A DNA stretch of 64,000 nucleotides from Bradyrhizobium sp. CIAT3101 (GCF_029714945.1 NZ_CP121634.1:1881001-1945000), one strand, 5' to 3'; positions 24,591 through 33,102 are shown, counted from the stretch's first letter. Program-made: numbers and translations. Notes: a model not told the origin generated them from the sequence alone.

Positions 24591-25379
24591 CTACCCGTTC
24601 CGCCGTTCGCCGCGCAGCGTCGGCAGGCCGATGCCGGCCGCATCGAAGCCGCCATCGACGGCCAAAATTTGGCCGGTGATGTAGCTCGCGCGCTCCGAGC
24701 ACAGGAAGAAGATCGCTTCCGCGAGTTCCTCCTCCAGGCCGTAGCGGTTGAGCGGGATGGCGTCGTGATAGTCGGCGCGGATCTCCTTGGAGTGCACCTG
24801 CTTCGCCATCGCGGTGTCGACCGGCCCTGGCGCTACCGCATTGACGCGGATGTTGAGCGAGGCCAGCTCGACCGCGAGCTGCTTGGTGAGATGCGCAAGT
24901 CCAGCCTTGCTGGTGCCGTAGGCCGAGCGCAGCGTCGAGGCGCGCACGGCCGAGATCGAGGTGATGTTGACGATGGCGCCGCCGCCTTGCTCGCGCATCA
25001 GCGGCGCGGCCGCCTTCGTGCAGAGGAACGGGCCGTTGAGGTTGACCGCCATGATCCGGTTCCAGTCGGCATCGCTGGTCTCCAGCACGGGGGCAAACAC
25101 GGCAACGCCGGCATTGTTGACCAGCGCATCGAGGCGGCCGAAGCGGTCCATGATCACCGCCATCGCAGCGCCCACGGCTGCCGTATCGGATACGTCGCAG
25201 GTGATCGCCAGCGTCGTCTCGCCGCGTCCGATCTCGGTGACCGCCCGGCCGAGCAACTCTCCCTCGATGTCGAGCAGCGCCACGCGCCAGCCCTCGGCCA
25301 GGAATTTCTTCGCAGTCGCAAGCCCGATGCCGCGTGCGGCTCCGGTGACGAGGGCGACTTTTTGCGGGGCCTGCGGCAT
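24591..25379 (-). CDS. SDR family oxidoreductase
   Basis: A 262-residue classical short-chain dehydrogenase. Motifs: TGAARGIG for NAD(P) binding at residues 12–19, N-N-A-G, Ser in NITSISAV, Y-G-T-S-K with catalytic Tyr and Lys, and C-terminal SYITGQILAVDGGF. D-I-E after the second strand (ALLDIEG) suggests NAD rather than NADP preference. Substrate unknown. Divergent from the cupin gene, 90 bases apart. Confidence 0.9.
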   Translation of the reverse strand: MPQAPQKVALVTGAARGIGLATAKKFLAEGWRVALLDIEGELLGRAVTEIGRGETTLAITCDVSDTAAVGAAMAVIMDRFGRLDALVNNAGVAVFAPVLETSDADWNRIMAVNLNGPFLCTKAAAPLMREQGGGAIVNITSISAVRASTLRSAYGTSKAGLAHLTKQLAVELASLNIRVNAVAPGPVDTAMAKQVHSKEIRADYHDAIPLNRYGLEEELAEAIFFLCSERASYITGQILAVDGGFDAAGIGLPTLRGERRNG

Positions 25380-25469
25380 TTGCTATTCTGTCCTGTGTTC
25401 GAAAGGGGAGGGCATCCCCTGGGATTGGTCTTTTACTTCGCTTTGACCCCGACGAGAAAGGCCCTGACC

Positions 25470-25847
25470 ATGCTCATCGCTCCCAGCGCGAACCCGCTCG
25501 AGGAATGGCGGCCGGGTGTGAAGACGCGCATGGTGACATCCGCGCGCAATGGCGCAACCGCGCTCTGCATCTTCGAGCAATGGGTCGATCCCGGCACGGG
25601 GGCGCCGACGCATAGCCATCCGGTCGAGGAGGTGCTGACCGTGCGCGAGGGCGAGGCCGAGATGTGGATCGAGGGTGAACGGATCGCGGTCACGGCCGGC
25701 CAGTCGCTGCTGGTCCCCGCCGGCCGTCAGCACGGCTTTCGCAATTCGGGCACGGCGACGCTCCACATCCATGCCGTGCTGGCCGCCCCGGTGTTCGAGG
25801 CGTTGCCGGAAGGAGCAAGCGAAGCGACGCGGCGGTGGGAGCGGTAA
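25470..25847 (+). CDS. Cupin domain protein
   Basis: A 125-residue single-domain cupin. Motif 1 is recognisable as P-T-H-S-H-P-V-E-E-V-L-T-V-R-E-G (two His and a Glu that should bind metal), and motif 2 as V-P-A-G-R-Q-H-G-F-R-N (His). It could be a small metal-dependent dioxygenase/isomerase or a ligand-binding protein; nothing narrows this further. It is divergent from the SDR gene. Confidence 0.85.
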   Translation: MLIAPSANPLEEWRPGVKTRMVTSARNGATALCIFEQWVDPGTGAPTHSHPVEEVLTVREGEAEMWIEGERIAVTAGQSLLVPAGRQHGFRNSGTATLHIHAVLAAPVFEALPEGASEATRRWER

Positions 25848-25854
25848 GGGGCGG

Positions 25855-25985
25855 CAACCTCAATCGTGGTCCGTCACCCCTGAGGTGCCGGAGCGAAGCG
25901 GAAGCCTGGAAGAGCGACGGCCCGGCCGCATTCGTCCTGCGAGGCTCACCGTGCTTTGCACGGCGAGCGCTTCAGGATGACGTGG
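25855..25985. repeat. Intergenic repeat-like sequence, no gene
   Basis: Sequence between the cupin and chemoreceptor genes with words (GGTCCGTCAC…, GCCCGGCCGCATTCGTCCT, CGAGGCTCACCG…, CTTCAGGATGACG) that look like a dispersed, partly palindromic repeat of rhizobial genomes. No other copy occurs in this window, so this is by resemblance only. Confidence 0.35.
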
Positions 25986-25997
25986 AGGGCGTTTGCT

Positions 25998-27791
25998 CTA
26001 CGACAGTTCCGCCGACGCGCGCTGCATGTTCGCCGACATGTCCGCGGTCACGGCGCTCTGCTCCTCGACCGCGGCGGCGGTCGAGGCGATGAACTCGTTG
26101 ACGCCGGCGATCGCGATCTTGATCGCTGTCAGTGAGCTCGCGACGTCGCCGGAAATGGTGTTCAGCGCGTCGATTTCGGAGGTGATCGTGTCGGTCGCCT
26201 GCTTGGCCTGGTTGGCGAGGTTCTTCACCTCGGAGGCGACCACGGCGAAGCCCCGGCCGGCTTCACCCGCACGCGCGGATTCGATCGTGGCGTTGAGTGC
26301 GAGCAGATTGATCTGGCTGGTGATGCCGGCGATCATCTCGACGATGCCGCTCATGGCCTGCGCGGCCGCGTTCAGCCGCTGCGCCTGGCCGTCGGCGGCG
26401 TCGACCCTCGTGGTCGCAACCTTGGAGTTCTCGCGCGACTTCGCCATGGTCGCGGAGATCTCGCGGATCGAGGCGCTCATCTGCTCGCTGCCGGCCGCGA
26501 CCGCTTCGATCAACCCGCGGGCATTGTCGGCCTTCTTTCGGCCGATCGCCTGCGCGGTGATGTCGGTGGCGTATTTCACCACCTTGTAGGGCTTGCCGTT
26601 GAGGTCGAAGATCGGATTGTACGACGCCTGGATCCAGATCTCGCGGCCGCCCTTGGCGAGCCGCTTGTACTCGGCGGCCTGGTATTCGCCGCGATTGAGC
26701 GTCTCCCAGAACTGGCGGTAGGCGGCCGAATTCTTTTCGTTCGGCTCGACGAACATGGAGTGGTGCTGGCCCTTGATCTCGGCCAGCGAATAGCCCATCG
26801 CGCTCAGGAAATTCTGGTTGGCGGTGCGGATGGTGCCGTCCATGTTGAACTCGATCACCGCCTGCGACTTCTGGATCGCGGCGAGCTGGCCGTCATTGTC
26901 GGCGGCCTTCATCTTCTGCGCGGTGACGTCGGTTGCGAACTTCACCACCTTGAACGGCCGGCCCATCTCGTCGAGGATCGGGTTGTAGGTCGCGAGAATC
27001 CAGATCTCCTTGCCGCCCTTGCCGAGCCGCTTGTATTCGGCGGCTTCGAACTGGCCGCGGTTCAGCCGCGCCCAAAAATCGGCATAGGCGGAGCCGGCGC
27101 GATCCTCCGGCGTCACGAACATGCTGTGATGCTTGCCCTGGATCTCGTCGAGCGAATAGCCCACTGCATTGAGGAAGTTGTCGTTGGCGGTGACGATGGT
27201 GCCGTCCATGTTGAACTCGATGACGGCCTGGGCACGGCTGATCGCAGCGAGCTTGCCCGCTTCCTCCATGCTCCTCATCTTGTACGCCGTGATGTCGGTG
27301 GCGAACTTGATGAAGCTGACGACCTTGCCGCTCTCGTCGAGCAGCGGCGCGTAGGAGGCGTGGACCCAGACTTCCCTGCCATCCTTGCCGTAGCGCCTGT
27401 ATTGCGTGGTCTGGAACTCGCCGCGGTTCAGGCTGGCCCAGAAATCGCGGTAGCGGGCGCTCTCGCGCTCGGCCGGGCTCACGAAGATGCTGTGATGCTT
27501 GCCCCTGATCTCCGCGAGCGAATAGCCGCTCATCTTCAGCAGATTTTCATTGGCATCGAGAATGGTGCCGTCGAGACCGAACTCGATCACCGCCTGCGAC
27601 CGGTCGAGCGCCTCGACCTCAGCGACTGCGTGCCTGACTTTCTTGCTCTGAAAATTGAACAATTGATGCTCCGCAATGATTTGGGGCGGTTCATGAATCA
27701 CGGTACCGCCACGTTTGATCTGAAAAGTTGCATGAGCGGATTGAGCAACTGTAAACAACTGCACACAGCTGCGGGCCTTCCGTAATTTCAC
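25998..27791 (-). CDS. Soluble methyl-accepting chemotaxis protein with three PAS domains
   Basis: A 597-residue chemoreceptor-like protein with no transmembrane segment. Three tandem PAS domains, each ~122 residues, begin at the repeated Q-A-V-I-E-F-x-x-D-G-T-I (about residues 66, 188, 310) and each contains G-K/Q-H-H-S-M/I-F-V, LNRGEF/QF and F-A-T-D-I/V-T-A. The C-terminal ~170 residues are an MCP signalling domain with the hairpin-tip-like [34 protein letters not shown]. It should sense a cytoplasmic cue, perhaps redox or a bound cofactor, and signal through CheA/CheW. The GTG start at 27791 is uncertain; a later GTG (residue 31) is possible. Confidence 0.88.
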   Translation of the reverse strand: MKLRKARSCVQLFTVAQSAHATFQIKRGGTVIHEPPQIIAEHQLFNFQSKKVRHAVAEVEALDRSQAVIEFGLDGTILDANENLLKMSGYSLAEIRGKHHSIFVSPAERESARYRDFWASLNRGEFQTTQYRRYGKDGREVWVHASYAPLLDESGKVVSFIKFATDITAYKMRSMEEAGKLAAISRAQAVIEFNMDGTIVTANDNFLNAVGYSLDEIQGKHHSMFVTPEDRAGSAYADFWARLNRGQFEAAEYKRLGKGGKEIWILATYNPILDEMGRPFKVVKFATDVTAQKMKAADNDGQLAAIQKSQAVIEFNMDGTIRTANQNFLSAMGYSLAEIKGQHHSMFVEPNEKNSAAYRQFWETLNRGEYQAAEYKRLAKGGREIWIQASYNPIFDLNGKPYKVVKYATDITAQAIGRKKADNARGLIEAVAAGSEQMSASIREISATMAKSRENSKVATTRVDAADGQAQRLNAAAQAMSGIVEMIAGITSQINLLALNATIESARAGEAGRGFAVVASEVKNLANQAKQATDTITSEIDALNTISGDVASSLTAIKIAIAGVNEFIASTAAAVEEQSAVTADMSANMQRASAELS

Positions 27792-28147
27792 GTGTGATTC
27801 CGATGTCGTTCAGTTCACGCGCGTTCTGGCTTCATAAGCACGGCGGGGTTCATACGAGTGCGTGCGTCCGTCCGTAGTTGTACGGTCGCGTTTTGAAAAA
27901 TATGTTCTGCCGCGACGAGCTGTCGCGTGCCCATCCGCCTGGCCGCGGTTTGGCGCCTGCACGCCGCCGGATGAGTCGCAATGACCTCCGGAATAATTTT
28001 CACGGCTCTGTCGGCCTTGTAGAACGCCGTTCGTCTTACAAGGGAGTGCGGGCCATGTGGTCCGCTGATCTTCCCGCCATTCCGTGGTGCGCTTCGCGGC
28101 GCATGTCGCGGCGCGCCATGTGGAATGACGGGGCCAGTGAGGACCGT
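27792..28147. other. Intergenic region, nothing recognised
   Basis: 356 bases between the divergent chemoreceptor and YCII genes. Open frames here lack start signals and family resemblance. It presumably holds promoters for both genes; no clear operator, hairpin or repeat was found. Confidence 0.5.
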
Positions 28148-28552
28148 ATGCGATTCATGATGCTGATGATCCCGCTCGGCTACGAGACCGCGCCGGCGGA
28201 CGTGCAACTCGATCCCGAACGCGTCGCCGCGATGATGCGCTACAACGAGGCGCTGAAGGATGCCGGCGTGCTGATCACGCTGGACGGCCTGCATCCGCCG
28301 TCAATGGGCGCCCGCGTCTCGTTTGCCACCGGCCTGCCTGTCGTGACCGACGGCCCGTTCGCGGAAGCCAAAGAAGTGCTGGGCGGCTATTGGATGATCG
28401 AGGTCGGCTCGCGCGAGGAGGCGATCGCCTGGGCGAAGAAGTGCCCGGCTTCCGCCAATGAGATCATCGAGATCCGCCAGGTGCAGGAAATGTCCGATTT
28501 CCCGCCGGAGGTGCAGGCGGCCGCCGCCGGTTTTGACGATCTGAAGACCTAG
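28148..28552 (+). CDS. YCII-family protein
   Basis: A 134-residue YCII protein: MRFMMLMIPLGYETAPADVQ, ALKDAGVLITLDGLHPPSMGA and the D-G-P-F motif in V-V-T-D-G-P-F-A-E-A-K-E-V-L-G-G-Y-W-M-I. Biochemical role unknown. GAGG precedes the ATG. The next gene is a second small protein of apparently related fold, 46 bases on, so the pair is probably co-transcribed. No sigma factor is adjacent to this pair, but it may share the regulon of the ECF42 gene at 19863. Confidence 0.85.
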   Translation: MRFMMLMIPLGYETAPADVQLDPERVAAMMRYNEALKDAGVLITLDGLHPPSMGARVSFATGLPVVTDGPFAEAKEVLGGYWMIEVGSREEAIAWAKKCPASANEIIEIRQVQEMSDFPPEVQAAAAGFDDLKT

Positions 28553-28598
28553 CGGCCGCGACATCGCGGCATCAAACGATCAACAAGGGAGCGAACCG

Positions 28599-28961
28599 AT
28601 GAGCACCGACACCTATCTCGCCGTTTTCCTCGGCAGCAAGGACAGCCCGAAATTTGCTGCGTGGAATGCGATGTCCGACGCCGAGCGCAAGGCCAAGGAG
28701 ATGGAGGGCATGGCAGCCTGGAAGGGCTGGGTCGAGAAGCACCAAGGCGCGATCCAGGCCATGGGCGGCCCGCTCGGCAAGACCAAGAAGGTCGATGCCA
28801 AGGGCGTCGCCGACATCGCCAACGAGATGGGCGCCTTCACCGTGGTCCGCGCCGCCTCGCACGAGGCCGCGGCCAAGATGTTCGAGAACCACCCGCATTT
28901 CGCGATCTTCCCCGGCGAGCGGGTCGAGATCATGCCGGTGCTGCCGATCCCGGGTGGCTAG
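28599..28961 (+). CDS. YCII-like small protein
   Basis: A 120-residue protein, MSTDTYLAVFLGSKDSPKFAAW at the start and MFENHPHFAIFPGERVEIMPVLPIPGG at the end. The pattern of a YCII-like dimeric alpha/beta fold is visible (WKGWVEKHQGAIQAMGGPLGKTKKV), but the D-G-P-F motif is missing. AAGGGAGCGAACCG precedes the ATG. Function unknown; probably in an operon with the preceding gene. Confidence 0.8.
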   Translation: MSTDTYLAVFLGSKDSPKFAAWNAMSDAERKAKEMEGMAAWKGWVEKHQGAIQAMGGPLGKTKKVDAKGVADIANEMGAFTVVRAASHEAAAKMFENHPHFAIFPGERVEIMPVLPIPGG

Positions 28962-29029
28962 GCTGCGCCTTTGCGGGAAATACGGGTTCACCAAAACCCG
29001 CCCCTGCTAGTGACCTTCACGCGCGGCTC

Positions 29030-29048
29030 ATGTAAAAGTTGTTCACAT
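29030..29048. promoter_or_regulatory. Probable TetR operator overlapping the regulator's own start
   Basis: ATGTAAAAGTTGTTCACAT, a 19-base imperfect palindrome; the outer arms extend to GCTCATGT / ACATGAGC (29026–29052). It overlaps the ATG at 29047. Sixteen of 19 bases match the site at 29855–29873. Autoregulation by the TetR protein is inferred. Confidence 0.65.
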
Positions 29049-29787
29049 GAGCTGGCGCAAGGAGCAGCGCCGCGCCGAGCGCGGCTATCACCACGGCAAT
29101 CTGAAGGAAGCACTTCTGCAGGCCGCCCTCGGGCTGATCGCCGAGAAGGGCGCGGCCGGGTTCACCTTTGCCGATGCCGCGCGCATGGCCGGCGTCAGCG
29201 CGGCGGCGCCTTACCGGCATTTTCGCGACCGTGACGAACTGCTGTCCTCGATCGCCCAGCGTGGTTTTGAGCAGTTCGAAGCGCGTCTCACGGCAGCCTG
29301 GGACGATGGGCGCCCCGACACCGTCACCGCGTTCGAGCGTGTCGGCCGGGCCTATCTCGCCTTCGCCCGCGAGGAGCCCGCTTTCTACAACGCGATGTTC
29401 GAATCCGGCCTGCCGGTCGATGCCAATGCGGCGCTGCAGGCCGCAAGCGAGCGTGCTTTCAACGTCATTCGCGCCGCCGCGGAGCGTCTTGCGGCGCTGG
29501 CGCCGCCCGGCACGCCGCGTCCGCCGGCGATGATGATGGCCCTGCACATCTGGTCGATGGCGCATGGCGTCGCCTCGCTGTTCTCGCGCGGGGACGCCGC
29601 GCGACGAAAGCTGCCGATGTCGCCGGACGAACTGCTAGAGGCCGAGGTGCTGATCTATCTGCGCGGCCTCGGCTTCCCGACCGACCGCAGGCCGCAGGCG
29701 AAAAGCGCCGAGCCGCCGCCGGTGCCGCCGGAGGCTCCCTCCGGTTCCGGAGTGCCGCCGGGCGGGCCTTGGGGCAAGCCGAAATAA
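29047..29787 (+). CDS. TetR/AcrR family regulator (WHG-type C-terminal domain)
   Basis: A 246-residue regulator. The TetR N-terminal domain reads GYHHGNLKEALLQAALGLIAEKG, then FTFADAARMAGVSAAAPYRHFRDRDELL; the H-H-G-N-L start and the later M-A-L-H-I-W-S-M-A-H-G-V (W-S-x-x-H-G) segment place it in the WHG (TetR_C_13) group. The C-terminal tail from residue 215 is Pro/Gly-rich. It very probably binds the palindrome over its start codon and the matching one before the DUF2852 gene 120 bases downstream. Confidence 0.9.
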   Translation: MSWRKEQRRAERGYHHGNLKEALLQAALGLIAEKGAAGFTFADAARMAGVSAAAPYRHFRDRDELLSSIAQRGFEQFEARLTAAWDDGRPDTVTAFERVGRAYLAFAREEPAFYNAMFESGLPVDANAALQAASERAFNVIRAAAERLAALAPPGTPRPPAMMMALHIWSMAHGVASLFSRGDAARRKLPMSPDELLEAEVLIYLRGLGFPTDRRPQAKSAEPPPVPPEAPSGSGVPPGGPWGKPK

Positions 29788-29854
29788 AGTTGCGCAAATA
29801 ATTACGAGACCGTGTTTGGCGGTCAGCTTGACAAAATCGCGGGATGGTCTAGCT

Positions 29855-29873
29855 ATGTAAATGTTATTTACAT
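29855..29873. promoter_or_regulatory. Probable TetR operator upstream of the DUF2852 gene
   Basis: ATGTAAATGTTATTTACAT, a palindrome with 8-base perfect arms around GTT. Together with 29030–29048 it gives the consensus ATGTAAAnGTTnTTnACAT. It lies 34 bases before the DUF2852 start, a suitable place for promoter repression. Confidence 0.7.
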
Positions 29874-29906
29874 TCACAACGGCAGATGCCGTGATGGAGA
29901 AGGGAA

Positions 29907-30404
29907 ATGGCCTACACCGCTGATGTCAATCGCTGGCGCGGCCCCTCGGACCAACAACAGCAGCAGTACGAGCGGCCCCACATGCTCGATACGCCCTGGC
30001 ATCCTGGCTGGATTGCCGTGACCATTCTCGGCTTCATCATCTGGTGGCCGATCGGTTTAGCCCTTCTCTTTTTCACACTCGGGAGCAGAAGAATGTCGTG
30101 CTGGAGCAACTCTGATCGCTGGCAGAACAAGATGGAGCGGATGCAGTACAAGATGGACCGCATGCGCGACCGCATGGAGCGCCGAGGCTTCGGCGGCTTT
30201 GGCTTCGGCCCGCCGTCCTCCGGCAATCGCGCCTTCGACGAGTATCGCTCTGAAACGCTGCGCCGGCTCGAGGAAGAGCAGGTCGAGTTCAAGAACTTCC
30301 TCGACCGCCTGCGCCACGCCAAGGACAAGGAAGAGTTCGACCAGTTCATGGCCCAGCACAAGACGCGTCCGACCCCGCCGCCGACCGACCAGCAGCAGGG
30401 TTGA
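29907..30404 (+). CDS. DUF2852 domain membrane protein
   Basis: A 165-residue protein. After a Gln-rich N-terminus, one transmembrane segment (HPGWIAVTILGFIIWWPIGLA, then LLFFTLG) is followed by a cytosolic basic/Met-rich helix (KMERMQYKMDRMRDRMERR), a Gly/Phe linker and a charged coiled-coil-like C-terminus (RRLEEEQVEFKNFLDRLR). This architecture is that of DUF2852, of unknown function, common in Rhizobiales. GAGAAGGGAA precedes the ATG. Its promoter carries the TetR operator, so it belongs to a small local regulon. Confidence 0.85.
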   Translation: MAYTADVNRWRGPSDQQQQQYERPHMLDTPWHPGWIAVTILGFIIWWPIGLALLFFTLGSRRMSCWSNSDRWQNKMERMQYKMDRMRDRMERRGFGGFGFGPPSSGNRAFDEYRSETLRRLEEEQVEFKNFLDRLRHAKDKEEFDQFMAQHKTRPTPPPTDQQQG

Positions 30405-30455
30405 TCCCCCTCAAAGCCTTCAGGCGCATGCCCCCAAAGTCCTGATGGCCCCGAG

Positions 30456-30495
30456 CCGCCCGCCTGCGCACCCCGCAGGCGGGCGGTTTGGTTTT
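30456..30495 (+). terminator. Intrinsic terminator after the DUF2852 gene
   Basis: CCGCCCGCCTGCG (30456–30468) and CGCAGGCGGGCGG (30474–30486) form a perfect 13-bp stem with a 5-base loop, followed by TTTGGTTTT. Confidence 0.85.
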
Positions 30496-30515
30496 GGGGA
30501 AGGGCTTCAAAGAAC

Positions 30516-30601
30516 CGTCATGCCCGGGCTTGTCCGGGGCATCCACGTTCTTGGTGCGTCGGAGTAAGGCGTGGATGGCCGGGACAAGCCCGGCCATGAC
30601 G
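30516..30601. repeat. REP/BIME-like inverted repeat (same family as 21183–21264)
   Basis: CGTCATGCCCGGGCTTGTCC … ATCCACGTT at the left, GTGGATGGCCGGGACAAG and CCCGGCCATGACG at the right, separated by a short variable middle. Confidence 0.75.
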
Positions 30602-30689
30602 CGCTGAACCAGTTGGAGAACCAACATCGGACGTACTGACACTAAGACGTGTGCGCCGTTCGCGTGCCGATTTTCTGTTGGATGACGTC

Positions 30690-30860
30690 ATGGACCTCAC
30701 CACCCGCCTGCTGCTCGGCGCGACCGCCATCGCGGTGCTGGGCTATATCGGCTTCGTCTATGGCAGCTGCGCCGGCGATCCCGACTGCCATGTCCGCAGC
30801 TGCGGCCGTCAGCTCTGTGGTGTCGTCTACAACCATCCGCAGGACCGTCCGGCGCCATAG
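30690..30860 (+). CDS. Small exported or membrane-anchored Cys-containing protein
   Basis: A 56-residue protein starting MDLTTRLLLGATAIAVLGYIGF, a hydrophobic signal-anchor, then V-Y-G-S-C-A-G-D-P-D-C-H-V-R-S-C-G-R-Q-L-C-G-V: four cysteines in 20 residues, suggesting disulfides or a metal site in the periplasm. GGATG precedes the ATG. It is convergent with the desaturase gene, 17 bases apart. Function unknown. Confidence 0.55.
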   Translation: MDLTTRLLLGATAIAVLGYIGFVYGSCAGDPDCHVRSCGRQLCGVVYNHPQDRPAP

Positions 30861-30877
30861 AACCCGATCCGCGAGCT

Positions 30878-32041
30878 TCAGCGCGCGGTCACGACCTGCG
30901 CACGAACCGACGTCAGGAAGTGCTCGTAGGCGTGGTCGACGATCTCGTTGAGTGATCGCGTTCGCGCGAACATTGCCCTTGCTTCCGCGAGAAACTCGTC
31001 GCGGGTCGGAATCTTCGGCAGATGCAGATGCGTCAGCGCATCGACGCCGTCATGCGCGCGATTGAGGATGTCGTGCAGCGTCGGCAGTTGCAAATGGGCC
31101 GGATCGGCCCGGTGCAGCGCCGACGAGATCGCGTGCGCGAGAGCGTGCGCGTCGAACCGCCCGGCAAGCTCGCGGGCTGCGCGATTGATGACACGTGCGC
31201 CGAGCGGCTGCTCGTTGCGCAGCACCTGCTCGGGCGGCGCCTTCATGTTCCAGACGATTCCGCACCACGATAGCACCTTCAGCACGTAATAGGTCATGTC
31301 GATTTCCCACCAGCGAAAGCCCTGTCGCACGCTGCTCTGGTAGGCGTGGTGATTGTTGTGCCAGCCTTCGCCCATGGTGAGCAGCGCCAGCAGCCAGTTG
31401 TTGCGGGAATCGTCGCCCGTCACGTAGCGCTTGCGTCCGTGCACGTGGGCGAGGGAGTTGATGCAGAAGGTCGCGTGATAGACCAGCACCGTGCTCCAGA
31501 GGAAACCGACGACCAGGCCCGACCACCCTGCGAACGCGAAGCAGAGTGCTGCAAGCACGAAGGCGGGCAGCAGCTCGAGCCGATGCAGCCACATCAGCTC
31601 CGGATAGACCGCGAGATCGCCGACTTTCACGAGGTCGGTCGTGTCGTGCTCCCGGTAGAAGATCCAGCCGAGATGGCTGTACAGGAAGCCGCGATGCCGC
31701 GGCGAGTGCGTGTCGTGTTCGGTGTCGGAATGCAGATGATGGTGCCGGTGCTTGGCCGCCCACCACAACACGCTCTTCTGCGCGCTGCTTTGCGCAATGA
31801 AGGCCAGCATGAACTGAAACACCCGGCTGGTCGCATAAGCCCGATGCGAGAAATAGCGGTGGTAGCCCGCGGTGACCCCGAACATGCGCACGACGTAGAG
31901 CGAAGCGCAGATCGCGACGGCCTGCCAGGTGACGCCCGACCAGATGGCTGCGAAGCAGCCGAGATGGACCAGCACGAACGGCACGGCGGAGGGGTACATG
32001 ATGTCGTCGTGCTGGTCGTCGGCGGGCGCGTTGGGCGACAT
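30878..32041 (-). CDS. Membrane-bound fatty acid (acyl-CoA) desaturase
   Basis: A 387-residue integral-membrane desaturase that should introduce a cis double bond (probably delta-9) in saturated acyl chains using a di-iron centre. The histidine boxes are H-R-Y-F-S-H, H-R-H-H-H and H-N-N-H-H, with HATFCINSLAH before the last. Four hydrophobic helices are placed as usual. An unusually long C-terminal part (~120 residues from NMKAPPEQVLRNEQP) is soluble and His/Ala-rich. No redox partner gene is adjacent. A structured leader or separate RNA may lie upstream (32108–32300). Confidence 0.92.
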   Translation of the reverse strand: MSPNAPADDQHDDIMYPSAVPFVLVHLGCFAAIWSGVTWQAVAICASLYVVRMFGVTAGYHRYFSHRAYATSRVFQFMLAFIAQSSAQKSVLWWAAKHRHHHLHSDTEHDTHSPRHRGFLYSHLGWIFYREHDTTDLVKVGDLAVYPELMWLHRLELLPAFVLAALCFAFAGWSGLVVGFLWSTVLVYHATFCINSLAHVHGRKRYVTGDDSRNNWLLALLTMGEGWHNNHHAYQSSVRQGFRWWEIDMTYYVLKVLSWCGIVWNMKAPPEQVLRNEQPLGARVINRAARELAGRFDAHALAHAISSALHRADPAHLQLPTLHDILNRAHDGVDALTHLHLPKIPTRDEFLAEARAMFARTRSLNEIVDHAYEHFLTSVRAQVVTAR

Positions 32042-32107
32042 GTCTTGGCGTGACCTCGGGTAACATTATCTGGGATTTGCTTCGGCCGGGCCGAAGACCA
32101 TCGGGTA

Positions 32108-32300
32108 CGAAAAACCCGCGGATGGCGGACCACCGCGCGGGCTTGAGATGCTTTCGAGAGTCCCGGCCAACGCAGCGTCGGCCGGAAATCCGCCGGACTA
32201 TATGGTCGCGGGCATCTGGCATGCAAGCTCGTAGCCTCACGGGGAGCTGCGGCATGATGCTCGGGTCGGCCGCGCCGCTGGTGCCGCTTTGCCCACCACC
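32108..32300 (-). ncRNA. Candidate structured RNA with intrinsic terminator
   Basis: On the minus strand, a strong hairpin at 32163–32185 (CCGGCCGACGC and GCGTTGGCCGG, one G-U pair) is followed by a terminator-type stem, CCCGCG … CGCGGG (32136–32141 with 32115–32120), and TTTTT (32110–32114). A TATATA at about 32301–32306 could serve as a -10 element in either direction. The transcript would end 69 bases before the desaturase start, so it may be a leader attenuator or an independent small RNA. No known RNA family was recognised. Confidence 0.4.
32110..32141 (-). terminator. Intrinsic terminator reading toward the desaturase gene
   Basis: Minus-strand stem CCCGCG…CGCGGG with inner GGTGG/CCGCC pairing possible, followed at once by five T residues. 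It lies upstream of a gene in the same direction rather than after one, which is what makes it notable. Confidence 0.55.
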
Positions 32301-32334
32301 TATATAGGGAAGCATTAAAATACCGGAGGCGACG

Positions 32335-33102
32335 ATGGCACCAGCTGCGGTCATGGCGAGCGACGACCTCTGGCAGGCCATTCGCGACGAGGCGCGGCGC
32401 ACTGCTGCCGCCGATCCCGTCTTTGGCAGGACTGTGGCCGACGCCATTCTGCCGCATGATGATCTCGCGGCGGCGCTCGCCGATCTGATCGGGCGCCGGC
32501 TTGGCGGCCGCGCCGGCGAGCGCGAACGCTTCACGGCATTTTCCCTGAAAGCCTTTCGCGGCTCCCCCGAATTGATCGAAGCGGCCGGCCGCGATTTGCA
32601 GGCCATCGTGCGCAGCGATCCGGCCATCGCCAGCCTGTTGGCGCCGCTGCTGCATTTCAAGGGCTATGTCGCGCTGCAGGCCTGGCGCGTCTCGCGCTGG
32701 CTGTGGCGTCATGAGCATCGCGATGCGGCGCTGTTGTTTCAGAACGAGGCGTCGAACGTCCTGCAGGTCAGCATCCATCCGGCCGCGCAGATCGGCTCGT
32801 CCGTCTATCTCGACCACGCCACCGGCATCGTCATCGGCGCCAATGTCGTGATCGGCGACGAGGTCACGATCCTGCAGAACGTCAGCATCGGCCGCGGCAG
32901 TGAACTGCCGACGCGCTCGCCCCGCGTCGGGCGCGGTGTCTATCTCGGCGCCGGCGCGACCATTCTCGGCGACATCAGCGTCGGTGATTTCGCAAAAATC
33001 GGCGCCGGCACGGTCGTGACATCGGATGTGCCCGGCGGCTGTACCGCGGTCGGCAATCCCGCGCGGCTCACCAACTGCCCCGAGCCTGCCTCGGTGGCGT
33101 GA
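32335..33102 (+). CDS. cysE: Serine O-acetyltransferase
   Basis: A 255-residue CysE, which acetylates L-serine with acetyl-CoA as the first step of cysteine synthesis. The N-terminal helical domain (DDLWQAIRDEARRTAAADPVF) is followed by a left-handed beta-helix of hexapeptide repeats (IHPAAQIGSSVYLDHATGIVIGANVVIGDEVTILQNVSIG) containing the catalytic D-H pair in L-D-H-A-T-G-I-V-I-G. GGAGG precedes the ATG. It is divergent from the desaturase and about 40 bases upstream of an SDR gene. Confidence 0.93.
   Translation: MAPAAVMASDDLWQAIRDEARRTAAADPVFGRTVADAILPHDDLAAALADLIGRRLGGRAGERERFTAFSLKAFRGSPELIEAAGRDLQAIVRSDPAIASLLAPLLHFKGYVALQAWRVSRWLWRHEHRDAALLFQNEASNVLQVSIHPAAQIGSSVYLDHATGIVIGANVVIGDEVTILQNVSIGRGSELPTRSPRVGRGVYLGAGATILGDISVGDFAKIGAGTVVTSDVPGGCTAVGNPARLTNCPEPASVA

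Noticed and set aside
25998..27791. The chemoreceptor as a histidine kinase
   Set aside because: The C-terminus has the MCP hairpin-tip sequence and no H-box, N-box or ATPase domain.
19498..28961. Idea that the YCII genes are parts of one operon
   Set aside because: The two YCII sites are 8 kb apart with opposing genes between; a shared regulon is possible, one operon is not.
32108..32300. SRP RNA, tmRNA, RNase P RNA or a known riboswitch
   Set aside because: The conserved core sequences of these RNAs were not seen; only generic stems and a terminator are present.
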